From positions 124,001 through 188,000 of the forward strand of contig JAOALB010000087.1 of NCBI GenBank assembly GCA_025331125.1: a stretch of DNA of 64,000 nucleotides, given 5' to 3'. The notes below the pieces were generated by a model. That model saw nothing but the letters and a program-made list of their open reading frames with translations, was not told the DNA's origin and did no database searches. The position numbers and the translations under genes are program-made. Shown one piece after another: positions 12,480 through 23,046 of the stretch (its first letter is position 1; each line of letters starts with the position of its first letter). The DNA is from Mycogone perniciosa. Taxonomy: Eukaryota > Ascomycota > Sordariomycetes > Hypocreales > Hypocreaceae.

Positions 12480-14012
12480 GTTTGCATACGGCGTGTCAAT
12501 ATGGCGTTTCTTTCATTCGGGTTAGCGGAACAAGCGCGTACAGCTTGGTGCTTTGAGAAGAGCATTGTGGACGGGGCTGGGAGGGAAGGTAATACAGTTG
12601 AGCTTTATGCCAGTGTTTCTCCTTGGCAGTAAACAACAGCCGCCACTCCAGGCTAAAGCGGGAGGGCATGGTGTTTGTATATGACATGTTGGGGCATTTC
12701 CAATACGCAGCCGGAGTATTCTTATTATTCACAGTACAAAGCATTCAGGGGGCAAGGCGGAGAGGGACATATTAGCAAAGTAATGAGAACAGTTTGGGCG
12801 CTGGCACAACGGGAACATATAAAAGGGATAGATACGCGGGTGTTTTGTCAGCTTGGTGCAAACGAGTTGAGCTTGCCTAGATATTAGTGTTGGTAGTACT
12901 CCGTAGTATTGACTGATGATGTTGATATTGGCTGCTCCTCTGTACCTCATGTAGCCGGCCGGTCTCACATGACGATGTATGCAAGCGGTATTCCCTCAGT
13001 GATCCATGCCCAGCCGTTTGATGGTAACACAACGTGTGGAAAGACCGTTGATGAGACAGGTGCTTTGATTCGCTGGCAAGCCAACCGGCGTTGCGACGAG
13101 GCTGAGAGAAGGTTTCTGGTCTGGCTCCGCTCCACTGGGTTTCGCTAAGGGTCTGGCTGCGAGCCCTCCACACAAAGAATCGCCGAGCGGCCAAGGTAGT
13201 ACACGATACACGGTGCCTTGTAAGGATTGTACGGAGTACTGATAAAGCAACTTGGAGACAAATGGACAACACCTTGCTTGGCTGGGTGGTCTTACCTCGG
13301 CTCGATGCGTCATCCCCGATGCACAGGGGAATGGGCCTGGATGATGACGAACGGAGACGAGTGCCCAAACCCCGGGCTTGCTGTCAGGCACCAAGCTTTT
13401 TGTCATCTATCTCAGACAGGTATCTGAGGTTTGGCTGTTGTGCAGATATTGATGCACAGCCAGAGACAGTTGCACCAGGCAGAGGTGCAGCACTGTAGAG
13501 CACTGTAGAGCACTGTAGAGCACTGTAGAGCACAAGTACCGGTACATCCGTAGGGCGGAGCGTCACGTAATCCCGATCCGTGCACCCTCACTCACAGCAG
13601 CTACGGGCGGTGGAGTAAGTCAACTTTAGTGAACCTCTCCCAGCCCAGAGCGCATCAAGGACAACGAGCCTCGCGGAAATCTGCTCCCCTTCCTCACGCT
13701 CTCTCTGTCGACTCTCGGTGCCAGCACAACGCACAACGCACAACGCACAATTCTCTCGCCATCCTCGCTCTCGTCAACCAGTCGATTCGATCGATTCGTT
13801 CTCTGGCCAGTGACGCCGCGCCGCTGACTCTCCGCTATCTGTGCGCCCACAGCCTCTCTCTCTCCCCCATCGCATCGTTGCGTTGTCGGCCATTGCCGAG
13901 TGCCCGCTGCAACGTCTCTTTCTGCACTGCGCACCTCCACATCCACCACCCGTCACCCTATCATCCCTCTCCCGAGCCGGAAGAACGAAAGCGCCGCCCA
14001 TCAACGCCCAAG
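12480..14012. other. intergenic, includes Caf40 5' region
   Basis: Holds the 3' flank of the kinase gene and the long 5' flank of the Caf40 gene. Motif copies lie near 12896 (TAGTACTCCGTAG) and 13226 (GTACGGAGTACT). A four-copy 10-bp tandem repeat lies at 13491-13530. An open frame continues upstream of the Caf40 ATG to 13629, but it begins with a non-ATG codon and shows no conservation I recognise. Confidence 0.5.
13491..13533. repeat. 10-bp tandem repeat, 4 copies
   Basis: The unit CACTGTAGAG occurs four times without error, followed by a partial CAC. It is intergenic, about 480 bp upstream of the Caf40 start. Perfect identity suggests recent expansion by slippage and a likely length polymorphism between strains. 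Confidence 0.95.
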
Positions 14013-15313
14013 ATGATGCCATCGGCGCATGTCTACGGACACCACCAGTTCAACCCCCAGGCCGACTCGTCCTGGATGCACCAGCAGCCATCGCATCACC
14101 AGCATGCTCAACAGGCCGCAGCCGCCGCCGCCTCCGCCGTCCAGCAGCAGCAGCAGCAGCAGCACTACGGCCGCATGGCCGCCAACCATTCCAACCACTC
14201 CAACCACTCCAACGTGAACAACATGCCCTCTTCACACACCCAGGACAGTGCCCACGACAACATCTCCGAGGACAACAGGCGTACCATGGCTTACATCGCA
14301 GATCTCCTCAGCGAGAACACCAGGGAGGCGGCGCTGCTGGAGCTCAGCAAGAAGCGGGAGCAGGTGCCTGAGTTAGCCCTCATTTTGTGGCACTCTTTCG
14401 GTATGTCACCGTCTTTATGCCCATCCCCGTGCCCGTGTATGTCTTATCTTGTCTTCTGCTAACATACCTGGCCCGCCTTAGGTGTCATGACATCTCTTCT
14501 CCAAGAGATCATCTCCGTCTACACGCTCCTCAACCCCTCCCAGCTCACGGCAGCTGCGTCAAATCGAGTGTGCAATGCGCTGGCCCTCCTTCAATGCGTT
14601 GCTTCGCACAACGACACGCGAACTTTGTTCCTCAATGGTACGTCGAATAGGCATTCATTGACTCGACCGGGCGCTCACACATGATGCAGCCCATATCCCC
14701 CTCTTCCTCTACCCTTTTCTAAATACCACATCCAAGTCGCGGCCGTTTGAGTACCTGCGACTCACGAGCCTTGGTGTTATCGGCGCCTTGGTCAAAAACG
14801 ACTCCTCCGAGGTCATCAACTTCTTGCTCACAACAGAGATCATCCCTCTCTGTCTTCGAATCATGGAGACAGGCTCGGAGCTTAGCAAGACTGTGGCCAT
14901 CTTCATCGTGCAGAAGATTCTGCTAGATGACAATGGCCTGAACTACATCTGCGCAACCTACGAGCGCTTCTACGCCGTCGGCACTGTCCTGAGCAACATG
15001 GTTGCCCAACTGGTGGAGTCTCAGACTGCCCGCCTCTTGAAGCATGTGGTGAGATGCTTTCTCAGGTATGGCCATCCTAGCATTCCCCAATCCTATCTTA
15101 CGAAGCAGCAATATGCTAACTCTGCACAGATTGAGTGATAATGCCAGGGCACGTGAGGCTCTGAGGCAATGCCTTCCTGAACCCCTGAGAGATGCCACAT
15201 TTTCTTCAGTCCTTCGAGACGATGCAGCTACCAAGAGGTGTCTCGCCCAGCTGTTGATTAACCTCTCCGACAACGTCGTCGATCCCAACTCTGCTGGCGT
15301 ATCCGCATTATGA
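14013..15313 (+). CDS. CAF40: Caf40/Rcd1 (CNOT9) subunit of the CCR4-NOT complex
   Basis: Armadillo-repeat subunit of the CCR4-NOT deadenylase and transcription complex. Exons 14013-14400, 14482-14637, 14690-15065 and 15130-15313 give 367 residues. Residues 1 to about 85 are disordered, with a polyalanine run, a Gln run and a repeated Asn-His-Ser tract. The conserved core starts near ISEDNRRTMAYIADLLSENT and continues through LALILWHSFGVMTSLLQEI, SNRVCNALALLQCVASH, TSKSRPFEYLRLTSLGVIG, LLDDNGLNYICATYERFYAV and LSDNARAREALRQCLP. It is close to full length for the family. ATG 14013 is followed directly by a second ATG at 14016, so either could serve. All three introns fall in the core and restore exact continuity of conserved segments. 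Confidence 0.95.
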
Positions 15314-17176
15314 ATAAATAAATAAACAAAAAAAATGACCATACTTTGCATTGACACGGGGGTTCACGGAGCCTAGACGAGCATTTTCACGGTATTATGG
15401 ACGGTACAAAGGCAGTTCACACACACAAAAAAGTATTCTGCATTAATGATACCCGCAGCTGCGTTCTTTACACCAACGCAGAAGTTTTTCACCTACACTC
15501 GGGGGGGCTAAGCATCACACCTCGCATCGTTATGCTGACGGTGTGTGAAGCTTCTGCCCTCTCTATCATTACCTCTCTCTAGTGGCCTGGACAAGAATCA
15601 GACCTAGATGTATCTTTCTCTTCTTGCGCGACATTTTTCGGCTTGTGCGTACATTTGGGTTAATTGTCTCTGCGCTTTCACCTCGAAAATATATTAGCGG
15701 GAATGGTTGCATTTTTGGGAGGATCACGGCATTTGATTCTTCGCGGGTCATGGTAGAGGGACGGGGGGATGATGGAGTGCTTTGGAGTGCTGGCTCTGCT
15801 TGGCTTTCAATGTTGACGACGTGGCCGGGTCCACGTCCGAATTGTTTTTCCCCGGGCGGCTTCGGATGGATCATATCGGAAGGCGTAGAGGCGTTGGACA
15901 GGCGGCGGAAAAGGGAGGTCTTTTTGACGGCAAGGTTTAAGGTGTTTGGCAGGCCTGTGGAGAGGTGTTGATGGTTGATGCTGGATGTACATTGAATAGT
16001 AGAAATGTATATGTGTTTGTAAGCTTAGAAGTTGTACGAGGCATAGGGGAACATGGACGAGGTGCTTCTGGTGGTTGCAGATTCATTTCATGACCCGTGA
16101 TGATGCATTTGCGGGATTGATCCTATAGTGACGGGACGGTGTTGTTCATGCTGCTATTATTGGAATTAGATGGCATAACGAAGATGAATGCCTGTCTATT
16201 ACTTCGTACTCTGATCCTTTGATCCTGTTCCTATCAGGTCGAGTCCAACGGCACACAGGCCTCTCAATCTTCGGCATCATCCACAACAGTCCTGGTCCCA
16301 AGCCAGGAGGCAGCGCTCATCCTTTCTGCATCATTCGAGTCATACACCACCAATCAATCCTCTAAAAGCTGGTGAAAATCCATCAACGCAAATTCCGTGT
16401 CTACAGACCCATGAGTACGAGTCAGACGATGCATATTCCACAAACACCATAATATCCGGCCCGCATCCTGTAACAAACGCATCCCAGATTGACTGATTTT
16501 GTCTTGGCCCTCCTTTTTTTGACCTCCTCACAATTTCCCCATCGCGTCATTACTCTCTCACCGAAACTTTTCGTTTAAGGGGTCAAGATACGCGGGTGTG
16601 TGTGAAAGACAGCACAATACGGAGCACACGCGTAGGTAGGAGTATAATAAACTCAGGGGGCGGGTGGGCTTTCGGCATGATGGCGGTAGTAGTAGTCCGT
16701 AAGTACGGAGTACTCACTCCGTACTCCATACTCCGTATAATCATCCGATTTCCATCCCAACACACAGATAGACTCATTTTAGAATGTTTCGAGAAAACAA
16801 GCGTGGCTGAACCCAAAGCAAGAGCACAGTTGAAATGAAAAACTAGCATATCTTCTTACTCGTATTAGCTAGGCATGACGGGGGTGGAGATGAGAGACAG
16901 CGCCTTTGGCTAAATCTGTCCTGTTTCGTCTTAGAATATGCAAACCAACCGCACTTTGACATTTGGAGGCTGATCAGGGAAGATCTTTTCCGTGCAGATA
17001 CGATAGTTGATGGAGCTGACAACTTAAGAGTATAGAAAAGAAATGGCATGAGCGAGACGGATTTCATTAATCAAGGCTAAGGGCCTGCCTTGCACCAGCT
17101 ACTTACTGCTCTACAGTATGGCTAGCTTCCTTCGTCATTATCACATCGCCTGACTCTCGTATTCTCCCTTAAGCGT
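15314..17176. other. intergenic with a dense motif cluster
   Basis: This 1.9-kb gap separates converging genes. I see no convincing gene. A minus-strand open frame of about 140 codons (from about 15980 to 15569) has some protein-like composition but no ATG at its upstream end and no recognised domain. The palindrome-family cluster at 16696-16738 is the main feature. Confidence 0.45.
16696..16738. repeat. cluster of TACGGAGTA/TACTCCGTA palindrome units
   Basis: Four to five overlapping copies and near-copies of the 9-bp motif occur in both orientations within 43 bp, for example AAGTACGGAGTACT and CTCCGTACTCC. This is one of the denser clusters of the dispersed family described in the findings. 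Confidence 0.85.
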
Positions 17177-18390
17177 CTAGGGAGAGGTGTACTTGTAACC
17201 ATACTGCTCCTTGGCTGCATCGACAATCTTCTTGAGCTCTGCCCTCTTGACCACCGCCTCTGGAGTTGGCTCCTTGAACGGGCTAAACGTCGGTTCGGAT
17301 GGCACTGAGAAGCCACGTTGGACGGCAGGCCGCTCCCAAAGCCGACGAAGCCAGGCCTTCACGTTGGGGAACTGGTCGAGGTTGAGAGTGGTGATGTGAG
17401 CGATATTGACCCAGCCAACCAAGGAGATATCAGCAATGCTGTACTTGCCGCGGCCGGGACCAACAACGTAGTCTCGGAGGCGCTCCGTCTCGCCAACATA
17501 GCGTTGGATCGGATATGGGATCTTTTCCTTGGAGAAGAGCACAAAGTGGTTGGCTTGGCCCTGCATGGGGCCGAGGCCTCCGTGCTGCCAAGCAATCCAC
17601 GTCTCGGCCCGCGTGTAGTCATCATCGTCGATGGCAAAGGAGAAGCGGTTCTCCGTATCATAGCGACGTGACAAATAGCTCAGGATGGCGCTGCCTTAGA
17701 AAACAGCAAGGCCATTGTTATCGTGGTCCACAATGGCGGGTATACGACCATTGGGGTTGATGGCAGTGAACCAGGGCTCCTTCTGGATGTTCTGGCCAAT
17801 GTTGATAGCTTGTGTTGTGTATTGAAGGCCGTATGCCTCTTTCAGTTCCTCGAGCAGGATGCTAGCCTTGTAGCCATTGGGGGTGTCTGGTGAACCCTTG
17901 TCAGTGGCAAGTAAATCCTGAAGGATCGAGCGCAAGTGGGAATTGATGGCGGCAAAGACGGGAGCAGGGTTGGGAAAAACGGGGAGTAAGTGCCTGCTGG
18001 TCGTTGCCTTGCAATAGTACGAGTACTTCTAGTACGGAGTACTATGTACGGAGTGGTAGTAGCAGCTCTCCAGGGGCATCCGTACTTCGTACATACATAC
18101 GTATACTAATACGATGCATGGACTTTGGACGATGTGCCGTGTGTACGGAGTACTGGGCAATTCAATACAGGGATGGAGAGATGAGGCAGGGCAGGGCAGG
18201 GCAGGACATGGATATGAATATGGATATGGATAGGGATAGGGATATTATAGACATGGCATCTGGAAATGGCGCCTTTCTGACAGACGGGGGGGTTTCCGCT
18301 GGTGGTTCGTGCACGGTAGAAAAGTGACGTCTTACTCAATGTCAAGAGCTCGATGCCCTTGGTAGCAATTAGGCTGGTAGGACGGGCCAT
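17177..18390 (-). pseudogene. URE2/YfcG-type glutathione S-transferase with internal stop
   Basis: Resembles fungal GSTs that conjugate or reduce with glutathione. Exon 1 (18390-18336) encodes MARPTSLIATKGIELLTL. Exon 2 (17886-17177) continues with NTPNGYKASILLEELKEAYG, INPNGRIPAIVDHD and GLAVF, then TAA (17698-17696), then GSAILSYLSRRYD. It then runs to the natural stop, 254 codons in all. The TAA replaces the Glu expected in the FE(G/S)SAI motif, which contacts the gamma-glutamyl group of glutathione; a single base change from GAA would explain it. The second domain is open (WQHGGLGPMQGQANHF, RDYVVGPG, SIADISLVGWVNI, FPNVKAW, RPAVQRG). However, ETERL runs straight into RDYVVG, where relatives have roughly ten more residues. 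The intron (17887-18335, 449 bp) is far longer than others here and carries several TACGGAGTAC copies. Pseudogene, or a sequencing error plus a real deletion. Confidence 0.75.
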
Positions 18391-20452
18391 TGTGTCGATC
18401 CGTTGATCCGTTGGTGTTTTGAATCGGATTACGGAGTATTACTGGCAGTTGGTTCGTTGTTCTGTCTGTGATGGTGGTGGCGACAAGAAATGAAGGGGGG
18501 AGCGAGAGTTTTGGTGGCATTCCTAATAGATATCTATCTATACTACGGCGTATGTACGTACGAAATACCTCGTACGTTGTACTTTGTACGTATGGGAAAT
18601 GCTGCTTCTTCCAACAACTTGATTTGTCACAATGAGGCATTTCGCATTACGCCATCACGAGCGGCACTTGCAAAGGATCTGCCTGCATACCCTATAGCAT
18701 CAACACCAGCACTTGGAAGAAGTCTAATCAATTGTGTGATTTGTAATGTGTCCGGTGTTATTAATTACTTTTACTTATTACATGAGCATTGTGTGGCATC
18801 TTTCGAAAACAGAGATTTGCAATTATGTATGTGATGCGTAATGTGTGTTGTATCTGTTGGTAATTGCAAAGCGTCTCCCGCGCGGTATATTGTAAAGCGC
18901 CCACGTCCGTCTTCCCTCTGTTGCTGTTGGAAATTCAACTCCATTGAGTGAATGAATGAACGAATGAATGAACGAATCCATCCATCCATCTATCCGCCCC
19001 CCGACAACGGCATCGGAATGAAAGAAAGGGTGGGGGCTAGACATCCGGTCCTCGTCATTTGCAAAATGCTCTCATACATACTGCGATAACGCGGCGCAGC
19101 GCATCGCATCGCATCGCAGGCTACTACTTACTACACTGGGCAAGACAGGACAGGCCAGGCCAGGATGTCAGACAACTGACGCTGACATGCCGTGAATGGA
19201 AAATCGTGCGTGCATCGCTTCCTTCTACTTGGTCCATCTGCATTTGTACGCGTATTGCGATGCAGACGCGGCTCCATGATCATGACTCGACTCGACTCGA
19301 CAACCTTTGCTTCGTACATATGCACTCAAGCCGGGATCACCAGCCACCCCATGCCTGCCATACGCACTCACATACGAGTATGTACGAGTAGTACTGAGTA
19401 CATAGTATGCTCGTTTATCGCAAAGGGTCGCTGTCGAGCTTCTAACCAGTTGCGACAGGGTTGGCATGCCCGGCCCGCCACCCTCGCCCATCCTGCTGCA
19501 CAAGCCGCACGTGTATCTCCAAGCGAGAGGTGCCCTGATTCGCTCGCAGATTGCGTACGAAGTACTCCGTATTACTTCGTAGATCTCACGCATCTGTCTC
19601 TCCCTTATCTGCCGTTGGTCTCGGTAGAGGTGGTCAGCTAGTAGCAAAAGTAGTTTGACATGCAATACGTCGACCTACATACATACATACGACACTGCAT
19701 GTATGTCCAACAGGAAAAAGAAAGAAAGAAAAAAACAACGCACGGCCAAAAAAGAAAGAAAGAAAGAAAGGCGGCGTTCGCAGGCGGGGAAAACCATTTC
19801 TCGTCCGTCTCATATGCAGATACGACGCTGCGCTCCCTGCATCATCGTTTCCCTCGTGGCACGCCTGGCCTGCTTGTGCATCGTATGTATGGTATGTACG
19901 GAGTACTCCGTATTGTTTCAGAATAAAAAAGCATCTACAATTCCACTGATCCCGTTTGTTGGATGCCGCATCTGGCTTGGCTGCTGTTGTGTAAGTATGT
20001 ACTACCAAGTACGTACTTCATAGTACTACTCATATGTCTGCTACCATCATATGTATGTATGGCGTCACTGCAGATAAAATAGTACGTACAGAGTACATAC
20101 AGATAAATGCCGAATCAGCATTCCGTCGGAAGAAGAAAATTTTACGCTTCTACTTCGTACACGGACCTATCCCGAATCATTCTTTCTGCCCTTTGATTGA
20201 TGGAGATGATACGAAGTACGCATCATCTCATGGTACCTACGACTCATATCTAGTCATATCTGCATGTATTCCTTTTGCACAAATGGCTCATCATCATGAG
20301 GTACTACCACCACTACTCGTACTCCTACTGCCAAATCCATTCTTCTCCACATTTCCTCATGTACATACATACGAGTAACTCTTCACTGCAACCTTGGAAC
20401 CGAGGTGGATAGCAGCGCACCCCTGAAACGTGCAAGAAGCGTGGCATTTTGG
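18391..20452. other. start of the gene desert: simple repeats and palindrome motifs
   Basis: No gene is supportable. The stretch holds short microsatellites: GAATGAATGAAC-type at 18949-18992, CATCC runs near 18977, GCATC runs near 19100, CGACT runs near 19285, and AAAG runs at 19716-19770. Motif copies lie at about 18425, 19562 and 19897-19912; the last is a perfect 16-nt palindrome. Open frames of up to 149 codons overlap one another on both strands and are rich in Tyr-Val-Arg-Thr from the motif itself. Confidence 0.5.
19897..19912. repeat. perfect 16-nt palindrome TACGGAGTACTCCGTA
   Basis: Two head-to-head copies of the dispersed motif overlap to give a sequence equal to its own reverse complement. 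Confidence 0.95.
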
Positions 20453-20516
20453 GAGCATTGGAGCATTGGAGCATTGGAGCATTGGAGCATTGGAGCCTTG
20501 GAGCCCTGGAGCCTTG
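20453..20516. repeat. 8-bp tandem repeat, 8 units
   Basis: The unit GAGCATTG occurs five times exactly, then three diverged units follow (GAGCCTTG, GAGCCCTG, GAGCCTTG). The regular 8-bp period and the absence of spacers show a minisatellite rather than a CRISPR array. It is intergenic, in the gene desert. Confidence 0.95.
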
Positions 20517-20624
20517 GGGAGGAGGGTGGTCAATGCCCGGAAGGATTTTCGTCCCTTGAGCTTCGCCAGGCCATTTCAATCAACCAGCCTGCATGCTGAT
20601 ACTACTACTCCGCAGTAACACAAC

Positions 20625-20648
20625 ATACTCCGTATCTATACGGAGTAT
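20625..20648. repeat. inverted repeat, 10-bp arms, 4-nt loop
   Basis: ATACTCCGTA and TACGGAGTAT are separated by TCTA. The arms are perfectly complementary and could form a short hairpin. Member of the dispersed palindrome family. Confidence 0.95.
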
Positions 20649-22078
20649 ATCCTATCACATATCACAACGCCACCCCGAACAACAAAACCCCTGGTGATCA
20701 TCCCGAGCTATCGTGTTGGCAAAGAGCATTTTCATGCGATACGAAGCACATCACTCATTAAACAACACGCGCACACATAAACCAACTCTACCTAGTGTGG
20801 GGAACATGGGACATCTCCATGGGGGGTCCCGGTTTCACTATCTTCTCCCCCCTGTAAGTGAACTGACGTGAATGCCGCGCAGACACCAGAAGACGGCCCC
20901 TTGCGTGTGCTAGTGCTTCCAGAATCTCCATACTGCATATCCATCCATCCCCAACCAACGAGCTTCGAGGACGCTATTCCCCAGAAGAGAAAGGGCTGTA
21001 ATAATCCATGTCGCCCAACCTTCAAGCCTATGCACTCGTATGAGTACTAATACTCCGTACTCCGTAGATAGGCAGACAACCCATCTTCAGGCAGGCAAGG
21101 ATCCCAGAGGGAGATTCGAGACCACCATACGAATCTTCCACCTCCCAGCCACGCCCTTCAGGCTCACGAGTCAATGCCTGTAACCTGCGAGAAAGCACTC
21201 GAGGTCAGATTGCTGACATGCGCGTGGAGAAACATGGCCCGTCGCAAGAACCACATGAATTGGCCCTATACGAAATGACTTTCTTGCAGCAGAACCATGA
21301 AGCAAAGTTCCCGTATGTGGCTCCGCACCCAAAGGCCCTTGTCTCCCAGCCGTGTCGTCTTCTTCTTCATGGTCTGTGCAATAACGCAGAGGCGCATACT
21401 CCTTCCTTGTTCATCCTCGACTGAGAGATGACTGGGTATTCTGGACGGAGTAATCCATAATACCATACCATTTGGCGATGGCGACATGGTTCCCTAGGCC
21501 CAGCCAGAAGTTCCTGCTTCTACGAGTACGAGCAGTAATACTACCACCACTATTACCACCGTGGCAGGTACTACCAGCCGTCGCGCCTCTTTCGAGATAT
21601 GGTTCTGACAGGGACATGACTCGGCGAGCTCACCCCGCCAGGCAAGGAACTGGCACCAAATGCTACGGTACGGGTGGGTGAGTGGATAGCTTGAGCCATC
21701 ACCAAGCTCCTGGGCCGGGGAGAGTCGCCCCAAGAAGACAAATCACTCCCGGCCAAATTACGAGTATGATGTACGGAGTATTCCGTAGCCCGTGAGTGAT
21801 AGCTGGCCAAGCCTGCATGTATCTGTATCTGCCAATCTGATACACCCCGTTGATTCGGGTCACGTCTGCCCAACACTGATCTGAGAGTGCTCTGCACGTA
21901 TGTCCAGCAGCAGGAGGATGATGATGATGGTGATGATACTACTACCCCGTAGAGAGCGAGTGTCGTTTTTTGCTCGTAGATGCAGAGGGTATACGGATGT
22001 GGAACTCGTAATAGAACTCAGTGGGGAGTTGGAGGTCACGAGGAAATTGGGAGATTTGATGCACATGCAATTCAGTTG

Positions 22079-22143
22079 TAGTACTCCGTACTCCGTACAG
22101 AGTACTCAGTACCTGTAGTAGTTGTTGTACTCGTACGGAGTAC
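22079..22143. repeat. palindrome-motif cluster
   Basis: Contains GTACTCCGTACTCCGTAC, a degenerate copy AGAGTACTCAGTAC, and then GTACTCGTACGGAGTAC within 65 bp. Both orientations are present and units overlap by sharing their GTAC ends. Confidence 0.9.
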
Positions 22144-23020
22144 ATATGAGAAAGACTGCGAGGACGACGAAGGCAAGGGTAACGAATTGTTGCGCCGTTC
22201 GACGGCATCGGTGGTGTGGCTGGAAAATGGCCTTGTTCAAAGCGTTTCCGGAGGCATGTTCGGAGGTGGGCCGACAGTCGCAACTTGCCCGTCGTGCTAG
22301 CGAAGTCTCACAAATTCGGATTCAGAACATCGTGAGATCGCTGCCGATCAGCACGGGAGCGCAACTGCCGTCCGTAGGCATGTTACTGGAGGGGGTGAGA
22401 GATTAGGAAAGGAAATCGTCGTGGGCCACCAGTCCGCCTTCATCATAGCGGATGGTCTGTTCGGTGGCAGCCAAACCGACAGCGACTCTCAGACGCTCTC
22501 TGGTGCCGGACTAGCTGCGCAGTTAGCGTGCAGACTCATACGATTCTATCGCCAGCGACACGCCGAGGGCCCAATTGAGAGTCCTGGGACAGCCACGTCC
22601 GAGAACCAACCCAGTTTAGCGGCCACCCGAATGCCAATGCCATCGCCCGGCCCAACAAGGCCCCTTGGGAAATTGTACGTACATACCATACCCAACACGC
22701 TGCGTACTCGTACGTATATGTATGTATGACTTTTTGGCCATTGTAAGGTGCGGGGGCGATGGGTATGAGCATGTGGATGTGAGTATCCGGCTGAAATAAC
22801 TAGAAATGCAATTGGAATTGTGGAAGAAAAGGAGAAAAATACCGTAGAATAGCCTGTCAGAGGAAGTAGAAGAGGAAGATACCTAACTACTCCGTAGAGT
22901 GCCAAGTTACGAAACAAGCACGCGATGTACTTCGTATCGTACATTCCTAATTTCCAGAAGGGGCAAGAACAACACTAACTCCGAAAGCTCCTCGACCTGC
23001 CAGCTAAATGCGGCAATTCC

Positions 23021-23046
23021 GGAGTACCTACGGAGTACGGAGTACT
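23021..23046. repeat. palindrome-motif cluster
   Basis: GGAGTACCTACGGAGTACGG and the following AGTAC form three head-to-tail units that share GTAC junctions. Confidence 0.9.

Noticed and set aside
15569..15992. Minus-strand frame of about 140 codons after the Caf40 gene
   Set aside because: Part of it reads like protein (LPNTLNLAVKKTSLFRRLSN), but the frame has no ATG at its upstream end and no domain. Kept only as a weak possibility.
20453..20516. Regular repeats as a possible CRISPR array
   Set aside because: There are no spacers; it is an 8-bp minisatellite in a eukaryotic genome.
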